Source: Flavobacterium aquaticum
Lineage (GTDB): Bacteria; Bacteroidota; Bacteroidia; Flavobacteriales; Flavobacteriaceae
Direction: 5' to 3'
DNA length: 64,000 bases
Assembly: GCF_003259835.1 (NCBI RefSeq)
Contig: NZ_QLMI01000008.1
Coordinates: forward strand, 1-64,000
Made by a program: the position numbers and the translations under genes
Part shown: piece after piece, positions 1 through 7,500 of the stretch
Numbering within the stretch: the stretch's first letter is position 1
Layout: the number at the start of each line of letters is the position of its first letter
Notes under the pieces: generated by a model
What the model saw: only the letters and a program-made list of their open reading frames with translations
Databases searched by the model: none
What the model was told of the DNA's origin: nothing

Positions 1-1207
1 TGTTTGCGGAGTCTAAAGTTAAAGTAGCATTTGTTGAAAAAGTAATACTTCCAACTAAAGGTGGAACTGTTCCACATCCGCCAATTGTATTTACACTGTA
101 CGAAAAAGGGCTAGTAGGAGTTCCGCTGATAGTTACAGTATTTCCAGAAGTTGTAGCTGTAACACCAGTTGGTAAACCTGTTACAGTTGCACCAGTAGCT
201 CCGCCACCAAAAGTATATTGAATAGGAGCAATAGCATTACCAGAACAAATGTCTTGATTGTTATTTGCTGAGTCTAAAGTTAAAGTACTGCCAGAAATAT
301 TAATTGTTATTTGGTCAGTTATGGTGGTTCCACAAGAGTTTGTTACTGATAAAGTTAAAGTTATTGAGCTCCCAGCTGTTGCGGTTGTTGGTACTGTATA
401 AGAAGTTGTTAAATTGCTAGGAGTTGAAAAACTTCCTGAAGCTGCACTCCATGTAACACTAGTTTGTCCTTGAGCTGTTCCTGATAGATTTATCGTTTGT
501 CCGGCACAAGAGGATAGAGTTGTACCTGCTTCAACGGTGAAAGGTGGAACAGGGGCAATACAGCCATTATTTACATAAGAAGCGGTACCAGAAGGAGTGA
601 AGTTAACAGTTGATCCATTTAGATCTGATATTGAGCCACCAACACCTCCAACTGAGTTTACAAGATTGGCACGTTGATAAGTTACGCTATCAGTACAACC
701 TCCTCCAAAAGAAACACTTAAAGTTCTTGTTGCAGGAGTTGCATTATAATTTCCAAAATGACCCGCATTAGGATTTGAAGGCGTGTTTTGAAATAACATG
801 TATATATCTGAAGTTAAAGCTCCGAATGAATTTAAAGTGGTGTCTAAATTGGGGCTTGTAACAACAATGACTGTTGCATTAGCAGGAAGAACTCCTCCTG
901 TTGGTTCTAAAATTTGACCACAACCTCCAGCAGCGGCAATTGCAGTATTTAGTTGACTAACTTTTGAAGCTGTAGTAGCGTTTTGAACTAGTCCTAACCA
1001 AGCTTGAGCTGGCCAGTTGATACTTAAACTACTTGTATTTAGAGGTGCGGGACCAATTTTCATTCGAAACATTTCATTGTATGCCTCGTCTGAACCGTTA
1101 TCACAAGCATCTACTAAAATACTCTCAATTTGAAAACATTGTGAAAAACTATTATTTGATACTAAAAATAGACTTAAAGATAGTATCAAAACCTTTAAAA
1201 AATTCAT
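1..1207 (-). CDS. Secreted repeat-rich surface protein, N-terminal 402 codons (cut by window edge)
   Basis: Reading the minus strand from the ATG at 1207 gives an open frame to the window edge. It starts with a signal peptide (MNFLKVLILSLSLFLVSNNSFSQ), so the product is exported. An N-terminal domain of about 200 residues rich in Gly, Asn and Thr follows, reminiscent of the lamin-tail-like start of some Flavobacterium surface proteins, although I cannot name it firmly. Ig/PKD-like repeats come next. The phrase TLTLDSAN recurs exactly 261 nt (87 codons) apart, so the gene enters a tandem repeat array at the edge. Such proteins usually end in a T9SS or gliding-associated C-terminal domain, but that end is outside the window. 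An unrelated open frame on the plus strand (1033-1308) overlaps the start and is probably a shadow. Confidence 0.8.
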   Translation of the reverse strand, partial: MNFLKVLILSLSLFLVSNNSFSQCFQIESILVDACDNGSDEAYNEMFRMKIGPAPLNTSSLSINWPAQAWLGLVQNATTASKVSQLNTAIAAAGGCGQILEPTGGVLPANATVIVVTSPNLDTTLNSFGALTSDIYMLFQNTPSNPNAGHFGNYNATPATRTLSVSFGGGCTDSVTYQRANLVNSVGGVGGSISDLNGSTVNFTPSGTASYVNNGCIAPVPPFTVEAGTTLSSCAGQTINLSGTAQGQTSVTWSAASGSFSTPSNLTTSYTVPTTATAGSSITLTLSVTNSCGTTITDQITINISGSTLTLDSANNNQDICSGNAIAPIQYTFGGGATGATVTGLPTGVTATTSGNTVTISGTPTSPFSYSVNTIGGCGTVPPLVGSITFSTNATLTLDSAN

Positions 1208-1238
1208 TTTGTAAATTGCTTTATTTGAAAAGCGGATG

Positions 1239-1246
1239 CAAAATTA
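1239..1246 (-). promoter_or_regulatory. -7 element TAATTTTG of the repeat-protein gene
   Basis: On the minus strand this is a perfect TAnnTTTG Bacteroidota -7 box, about 32 nt upstream of the ATG at 1207. No well-spaced TTG -33 element is visible. Confidence 0.45.
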
Positions 1247-1292
1247 CAAAAAAGCTAAAGTTTAATATTACTAAACAATTAATATTAAATGA

Positions 1293-1322
1293 AAAAGGTG
1301 TAAATTAACACTTACACCTTTT
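1293..1322 (-). terminator. Rho-independent terminator after the DUF4136 gene
   Basis: An 11-bp perfect inverted repeat (AAAAGGTGTAA / TTACACCTTTT) with an 8-nt loop lies just downstream of the stop at 1330. The minus-strand transcript ends in a U-run. Confidence 0.65.
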
Positions 1323-1329
1323 AAATTCT

Positions 1330-1845
1330 TTATTTTGGAGGATATTGTTCTAATATCTTTGAAACAAACTCTTTTATTCTTGCATCTTTTTTATTTGTAT
1401 CTTTTGTAAGATAACCACTTCCTTCACCTTGCCAAACCAATTCTTTCGTTTTGGCATCTATTATGTCAATAAAAAGAGTTCCTTCTGGAGTAGTGGTTAC
1501 ATTTGAATATCCCATTCCCCAGTAAGGATTCCAACCCCAACCAAAGCCATAATTTTGATAAATATCAACTCGTTCTCTTTCTTTTGTAAAAATACTGATT
1601 AAAACATCTGGGTTTTCAGATTTAGTAAAGCCTTTAGTAGCCATTACTTCTTCGATGGAATACAAAATTCTTTTTTTATCTAAATCAGAAATTTCAGCTT
1701 TATCAATGCCGCTTTTTAAATAAGCATAAGTTTTGTAGTTTGTAAAAATTGCTTTTTTATCATAATCAGCATTTACTCGTACAGAACTACAAGAAGCCAA
1801 AGTAGCGACTAAAAATAATGCCGAAAGAAATTTAATTGTTTTCAT
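1330..1845 (-). CDS. DUF4136 domain lipoprotein
   Basis: A 171-residue protein with a lipoprotein signal: a hydrophobic stretch followed by LASC, with the lipidated Cys at residue 19. The mature part matches the DUF4136 pattern: an early Tyr-Asp motif (VRVNADYD), a Phe-x-x-Tyr-Lys-Thr-Tyr-Ala segment, a middle segment in which PDVLISI precedes an aromatic/Gly stretch (YGFGWGWNPYWGMGYS), then GTLFIDIIDAKTKELVWQG near the end. The family consists of periplasmic or outer-membrane lipoproteins of unknown function. The gene starts 79 nt after the hutU stop in the same orientation, with no clear promoter of its own, so read-through from hutU is possible. Confidence 0.8.
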   Translation of the reverse strand: MKTIKFLSALFLVATLASCSSVRVNADYDKKAIFTNYKTYAYLKSGIDKAEISDLDKKRILYSIEEVMATKGFTKSENPDVLISIFTKERERVDIYQNYGFGWGWNPYWGMGYSNVTTTPEGTLFIDIIDAKTKELVWQGEGSGYLTKDTNKKDARIKEFVSKILEQYPPK

Positions 1846-1924
1846 AATTTTATTTGTTTAAAGTTTCAGGTTTCAGGAGTAAAGTTTTTAAATCTCGAAT
1901 TAACTTGAAACTTTAAACTTGAAA

Positions 1925-3901
1925 CTATAATAAATTTTCGTCTACTATATTAGGGATGGTAATTTTCAATAAAGGTTGCGTCTCCATAGCTCTTTTTATT
2001 GCGAAAATAGCTCCTTCGTTTCTAGCCCAACTTCTTCTTGAAATTCCGTTGTTTACATCCCAGAAAAGCATTGACTCTAAGCGTCTTGATGCTTCTTTAC
2101 TACCATCAAGAACCATACCAAAACCACCATTAATTACTTCGCCCCAGCCAACGCCACCGCCATTGTGAATGGAAACCCAAGTTGCTCCTCGGAAACTATC
2201 TCCAATTACGTTTTGAATGGCCATATCGGCTGTAAAGCGAGAACCATCGTAAATATTTGAGGTTTCGCGATAAGGAGAATCTGTTCCTGAAACATCGTGA
2301 TGATCTCTTCCTAAAATTACGTAGCCAATTTCACCACGAGCAATTGCTTGGTTGAATGCTTCTGCTATTTTGATTCTTCCTTCGGCATCGGCATAAAGAA
2401 TTCTTGCTTGTGAACCCACAACTAATTTATTTTCTTGCGCGCCTTTTATCCATTGAATGTTATCCGCCATTTGTTGTTGGATTTCTTCTGGAGAATTTTT
2501 CATCATTTCTTCTAAAACATCACAAGCAATTTTGTCAGTTTTAGCTAAATCTTCTGGATTTCCTGATGCACAAACCCAACGGAATGGGCCAAATCCGTAG
2601 TCGAAGCACATTGGTCCCATAATGTCTTGCACGTAACTTGGATATTTGAAATCGATATGATTTTCTGCCATAATATCAGCTCCAGCACGAGAAGCTTCTA
2701 ACAAAAAGGCATTTCCGTAATCGAAGAAATAGGTTCCTTTTGCAGTATGTTTGTTGATTGCAGCAGCATGTCGACGTAAGGTTTTTTGAACTTCTTCTTT
2801 GAATTTATCAGGATTATTAGCCATCATTTCATTTGATTCTTCAAAAGAAAAACCAGTAGGGTAGTAGCCACCCGCCCAAGGATTATGTAAAGAAGTTTGG
2901 TCAGAACCTAAATCAATGTGTAAATTTTCTTGATCAAAGCGTTCCCAAACATCTACTACGTTTCCTAAGTAAGCAATCGAAACTACTTCTTGATTTTCTA
3001 GTGCTTTTCGAACTCTAGCAACTAATAATGTAATATCTTCAACAATTTCATTAATCCAACCTTGTGAATGACGAATGTGTGTAATTTTTGGATTTACTTC
3101 AGCACAAACGGTAACGCAACCTGCAATATTTCCTGCTTTTGGTTGAGCGCCACTCATTCCACCTAATCCAGAAGTTACAAATAATCCGCCTTTTGGAAAT
3201 TTCTTAATTTTTCTGAAACCGTTTAAAACTGTGATTGTTGTTCCATGAACAATTCCTTGTGGGCCAATGTACATGTAACTTCCAGCTGTCATTTGTCCGT
3301 ATTGCGAAACACCTAAAGCGTTCATTTTTTCCCAATCGTCTGGTTTGGAGTAATTTGGAATGACCATTCCGTTTGTAACGACAACTCTTGGTGCGTCTTT
3401 ATGTGATGGAAATAATCCCATTGGGTGACCAGAATACATGGCTAACGTTTGTTCTTCGGTCATTTCTGCCAAATATTTCATGGTTAATAAATATTGAGCC
3501 CAGTTTTGAAAAACCGCACCGTTTCCACCATACGTAATTAATTCGTGCGGATGTTGTGCTACAGCATAATCCAAATTGTTTTGAATCATTAACATAATCG
3601 CTTTCGCTTGTTCGCACTTTCCTGGATATTCATTAATTGGTCGCGCATACATTTTGTAATCTGGACGCAGACGATACATGTAAATTCTACCGTAAGTTTC
3701 TAATTCAGCTTTGAATTCTGGAATTAATTCGGCATGATGTTTTGCATCAAAATAACGAAGTGCATTTTTTAAAGCTAATTTTTTTTCTTCGTTTGAAAGA
3801 ATTTCTTTTCTTTTTGGTGCATGATTTATTTCGGTTTCATACGGTTTTGGATTTGGTAAAACCGATGGAATTCCTTCTAATATTTGTTCTTGAAATGTCA
3901 T
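1925..3901 (-). CDS. hutU: Urocanate hydratase
   Basis: A cytoplasmic 658-residue enzyme that converts urocanate to 4-imidazolone-5-propionate, the second step of histidine degradation, using NAD+ as an electrophilic cofactor. The urocanase signatures are clear: YGGNGAVFQNW at about 124-134 and GSYMYIGPQGIVHG at about 207-220, followed by the Gly-rich NAD-binding segment TSGLGGMSGAQ. The C-terminal SIHNGGGVGWGE segment is also typical. The protein is about 100 residues longer than the roughly 550-residue proteobacterial enzymes, as is usual for the longer Bacteroidota form. No hutH, hutI or hutG lies nearby, so the pathway must be encoded elsewhere or be incomplete. The 79-nt gap before the DUF4136 gene contains degenerate inverted repeats of GTTTCA / TGAAAC. 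Confidence 0.96.
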   Translation of the reverse strand: MTFQEQILEGIPSVLPNPKPYETEINHAPKRKEILSNEEKKLALKNALRYFDAKHHAELIPEFKAELETYGRIYMYRLRPDYKMYARPINEYPGKCEQAKAIMLMIQNNLDYAVAQHPHELITYGGNGAVFQNWAQYLLTMKYLAEMTEEQTLAMYSGHPMGLFPSHKDAPRVVVTNGMVIPNYSKPDDWEKMNALGVSQYGQMTAGSYMYIGPQGIVHGTTITVLNGFRKIKKFPKGGLFVTSGLGGMSGAQPKAGNIAGCVTVCAEVNPKITHIRHSQGWINEIVEDITLLVARVRKALENQEVVSIAYLGNVVDVWERFDQENLHIDLGSDQTSLHNPWAGGYYPTGFSFEESNEMMANNPDKFKEEVQKTLRRHAAAINKHTAKGTYFFDYGNAFLLEASRAGADIMAENHIDFKYPSYVQDIMGPMCFDYGFGPFRWVCASGNPEDLAKTDKIACDVLEEMMKNSPEEIQQQMADNIQWIKGAQENKLVVGSQARILYADAEGRIKIAEAFNQAIARGEIGYVILGRDHHDVSGTDSPYRETSNIYDGSRFTADMAIQNVIGDSFRGATWVSIHNGGGVGWGEVINGGFGMVLDGSKEASRRLESMLFWDVNNGISRRSWARNEGAIFAIKRAMETQPLLKITIPNIVDENLL

Positions 3902-4031
3902 TTTTGTTGGGTTAATTCGTTAATTAATTTTCTTCCTCAATTTTGATTTGAAAAACTAAGGATAACGAATATCAGACCTATGATAGGACTTGTGAATTTT
4001 AATTCGGTATTTGAATAATTGTATATCCATT

Positions 4032-4211
4032 TTATTTTTTCTTGGTAGTTCCGGTTTTTTTATCAAAACCATAAGGGCAATGACGGCAACCACTTTTACA
4101 ACAATAACCTCTTTTTAGATGGTATTTTTCTGTGAAACACTTGTATCCTTCGGGTGTATAATAGAAATCTTCCCCTTCTTTTAAATTATTCGGATTTAAA
4201 TCGTTATTCAT
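4032..4211 (-). CDS. DUF5522 cysteine-rich small protein (59 aa)
   Basis: A 59-codon frame starting with ATG at 4211 and ending with TAA at 4032. It encodes MNNDLNPNNLKEGEDFYYTP and so on, with the conserved core KRGYCCKSGCRHCPYG at residues 33-48. The CC-x3-C-x2-CPYG cysteine cluster is the hallmark of DUF5522, a family widespread in Bacteroidota and related to small eukaryotic proteins such as OXLD1. The cysteines suggest metal binding or redox chemistry, but the function is unknown. A perfect -7 box (TAAATTTG, minus strand 4224-4217) ends six nt before the ATG, which suggests a leaderless or nearly leaderless transcript. The gene is divergent from the small membrane-protein gene at 4240. 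Confidence 0.85.
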   Translation of the reverse strand: MNNDLNPNNLKEGEDFYYTPEGYKCFTEKYHLKRGYCCKSGCRHCPYGFDKKTGTTKKK

Positions 4212-4216
4212 ATCGA

Positions 4217-4233
4217 CAAATTTAGCAACTTTG
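4217..4233. promoter_or_regulatory. Overlapping divergent promoters with very short leaders
   Basis: On the minus strand 4224-4217 reads TAAATTTG, a perfect -7 box for the DUF5522 gene that starts at 4211. On the plus strand 4226-4233 reads CAACTTTG, seven of eight matches to TAnnTTTG, for the gene starting at 4240. Both boxes sit so close to the start codons that transcription should begin within a few nt of the ATGs. Confidence 0.45.
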
Positions 4234-4239
4234 CATGAA

Positions 4240-4566
4240 ATGATAGTACTAGTTTTTAAATATTTAATTCCAAAAGGATTTCGTGGGTTTACTTTTTTTC
4301 CGTTTGTGTTTTTATCGGATAAAAAAGATAAATCGAATTCTGTTTTACTAAATCATGAAAGAATTCATATTAGACAACAATTGGAACTTTTGATTGTCTT
4401 CTTTTTTATTTGGTATGGAATTGAATTTTTAGTTCGATTGGTGCAATATAAAGATAGGAGAGCAGCTTATTATAATATTTCGTTTGAACGTGAGGCTTAT
4501 TCTAAAGAAAAAGACCTTTACTATTTAAAGCAAAGGTCTTTTTGGAGTTTTTTAAAATATTTATGA
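4240..4566 (+). CDS. Small membrane protein with an HExxH zincin-like motif (108 aa)
   Basis: I place the start at ATG 4240. The in-frame TTG at 4231 falls inside the presumed -7 box. The product has a short N-terminal segment (IPKGFRGFTFFPFVF), then LLNHERIHIRQQLELL, where HERIH fits the HExxH zinc-peptidase motif (residues about 39-43). A transmembrane helix (LIVFFFIWYGIEFLVRL) and a conserved acidic NISFEREAY segment follow, which could supply a third zinc ligand. Similar short proteins are common in Flavobacteria and are left unnamed. Peptidase activity is inference: 108 residues is small for an M48/M56-type enzyme. The last codons overlap a strong hairpin, and the stop codon directly abuts the stop of the convergent gene at 4567. 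Confidence 0.7.
   Translation: MIVLVFKYLIPKGFRGFTFFPFVFLSDKKDKSNSVLLNHERIHIRQQLELLIVFFFIWYGIEFLVRLVQYKDRRAAYYNISFEREAYSKEKDLYYLKQRSFWSFLKYL
4508..4543. terminator. Bidirectional terminator hairpin inside the 3' coding end of the HExxH gene
   Basis: A 12-bp perfect inverted repeat (AAAAAGACCTTT / AAAGGTCTTTTT) flanks a 12-nt loop. On the minus strand it lies 23 nt after the stop of the 4567-9858 gene and ends in a U-run, so it is a good terminator for that gene. It is also coding sequence for the convergent plus-strand gene. Confidence 0.7.
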
Positions 4567-7500
4567 TTAGTAAATTGCTTTTTTACTAATAACTGATCCG
4601 TTTGATAATGTTACTTGAATTATCAATCCAGCATTGTTTTTCTGAATTGTAGTTAAAGGAACTTCGTAGCCATCAACATTTGGATAGTAGGCTAAGTGTC
4701 TTCCTAAAACATCAAATACTCTTACCGATTGAATTGTATTTTTTGTTGATTTCACAGATAATACATCTGAAGAGTACACCCATAAATTAGCATCATCAGC
4801 TACTAAATCATCGCCACCTAAAGTTTCGTTCGTGTATCGTAATACAAAACGATTTGGATGATTTCCTGCGTTAGCTGTAAAGCTGTAAGGATTAAGTCTT
4901 AGATCGTGAATTGTATTGTTTTCCTTATCTTCTAGATAAATATTTTGATCGTTTGTGAAGAATCCGTCAACAGCACCAATACCAATTGTGTAATTTCCAT
5001 TTTGAGGAACTTTTATTCCCATTGGAACGCGATCTTCTTGGTCAAATGGTAATGTTCTTCCTTGAATTTTCATTAATTCATCTCCAATTAACGAATATAA
5101 ATTAAGACTTAGTTTTTCATCTGTAATTGCGTCAAACATACGATCTCTATTGTTTGTAGCTCCATCTATGTAAGCAACTAAATTTCTAACATTTGAACCA
5201 TTTGATGCAATAAGGTCTAGCCAAATTCTTCCATTATCATTAGACGTTCTAAAGAATTGTGTGTTGTCATAAGCACTACTTCTCATAGAATTGTTAAAAG
5301 TAACATTTTCTAAAGGTGAAGCAGAAGTATGATTCATTAATACGAAGAAACCTTGACCTGCTCCAATGTATCCACCAAATGTACCAGGACCACTTGAAAT
5401 ACCAGAACTATTGTAAGTAATGTAATCGCCAGGGCTGTAATTGTATTGATAGTTGTTATAAAATGGATCGGCAATTGCAGAACTTGGTAAAGTTCCATGT
5501 GTCCAAACGTTTATGAAACCATCAATATTTGTATTTAAGGTTAAGAAATCTATGGCATCAATAGCAGATGGATATGGATTTCCAAGTAAATTCCAATTGT
5601 CGTCATTGTTTGTTCCTAAAGTTGAAGAAACACCTGTAGGATATGTTCCACCGTTCCATGTTCCTCTTGCTATTGGAGTTGTTATTGTTCCATTATTTGG
5701 AGTTCCTGCAAAAACAGCGTTAAAAGGAGTAACCGTAGTAGTAAAAGCATCTGGGCCTCTAACAATGTAGCCTTTTCCAATAACCATATTTTCATTTGCT
5801 CCTACCCAATTACCAAATCCGTTAGTATTTGATCCAATTGTCGGAATCCATTTGTATTTGTTACCTGTGGTTCCTGGGGAAACGTTACTTAAACCAAAGC
5901 TTGTTACTGGAGATGACCAGTATACGTAATCTAATTTACGAATATTTGCAGTTCTTGTCATATGCATAGTTCCCTGATTAGCGTCATCGTTAATTTGAAT
6001 TAAACTTGCACTATTCTGTAGAACTAAATCACCAGTTGTATTAATATTAACCCAATCTGTAATTGTTATAGCATTATCAGGTGTAATAGTTAAAGTTGCA
6101 TTGTTATCAATAGTTAAATTTAAACCTAAAGCGTTAAAGTTAGTTCCAGAAACAATAGGGTCATTTGCAGTATCAGGAATAACAACACAATCCATAGCTG
6201 TTGGAACTCCTGCTGGAGTCCAGTTATTTGCTACATTCCAGTTTGTACTAACAGAACCATCCCAAACTTTTGCACCATTAATGGTAACTGTAGTTTCGTC
6301 AATTTCTTTTATTGTTCTTCCATCACATAATGTGTAAGTAATTTCAGCAGTATATGTTGTGGTTGAAGTAGGACATACGTTTATGTTTGGAGTGTTTCCT
6401 ACAACAGGACCTGTTGTTCCTGAACCTTCGTACCAAGCAATAGAAGCAATAGAGTTTCCGCTTGGAACAAAACGCCAAGCTTCATTTGTTGCTGACCAGT
6501 TTGGATCTAATCCATTTCTTCCTGGTGCTACTGATGCTATTGTACCTGTAGCATTTTGAATACCTACAATTGCATTACCATCATTCCATGTTCCTGCACC
6601 AAAGTTATCGATATTTTTTTCTTTGATGTAAACTTCAATGATGTTAGAGTTTTCATAAAGTACCATCATACCTGTATACAAAATTGAATTTTCATCAAAC
6701 ATAGGTACATCAGACCAAGAAGCAACTAATGCTCTACAACCTGTTGGTAATGTTATTAATTCCCATCCAACTTGTCCTCCTACACCAGGGTTAATGTCGT
6801 GGAAAACTCCAAAAATTGAATTTTCTACCAAACGACCATCTCCGCTAATTGGGATATTGTTACTAAAACTATATCCACTTGAACTACTTGCAAGAGAAGT
6901 GTTGAAAGATAGAATTCCATTAGAACCAATTACACACTGGTTATATGTATTACCAAAAAAGCAAAAATCAAAAGGTAGAGGAACTATAGGAGACCAAACG
7001 TCATCTGTGTTCACACTCACTGGATTTGCTAATCCATTAAATGCGAATGGAGGATTATAAGCAATTGGTTCGACAATATAACTTGTGGTTTCTCCTAAAT
7101 CTAAATACGTAGCTTCAAGATCAACACATGTTGAAGATGCTGTACAGTTTATTGCTAGAGGGTCAGCTCCATTTAATCCTAAACCACCAGATACTACATT
7201 TGGACATCCAGTTTCAACATCACTCACAGTCATTGTAGTAAAAATTCCTGTAGTAGATGTAGCAGTTTGACTACTATTTGTACACGTTACTACCAATCTC
7301 CAGTGAACAATTCCACTTGCAGGAGCTGTTGCGCTATAGTTAGAATATGTACTTGTTGCAGCACCAGCATTTGTCCATGTTCCACCAGCATCAGTACTAA
7401 ATTGCCATTGAAAAGTTAAGTTTGATGCAATAGAATATCCGGTAGCCGATACTGTATAGTTAGATCCTGGCCAACCTGTATTAGGTGTTGTAGTTGCAGT

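Noticed and set aside
1033..1308. Plus-strand 91-codon frame overlapping the start of the repeat protein
   Set aside because: Antisense to a signal peptide and leader; the translation is not protein-like and it spans the minus-strand promoter.
1861..1926. Inverted GTTTCA/TGAAAC words between hutU and the DUF4136 gene as a riboswitch
   Set aside because: The pairing is short and degenerate, with no known riboswitch core; it resembles the common filler words of this genome.
5513..7270. Several plus-strand open frames across the 1763-aa gene
   Set aside because: They are antisense to a long repetitive, Thr/Gly/Asn-rich coding gene whose reverse complement lacks stop codons. No recognisable domains or promoters.
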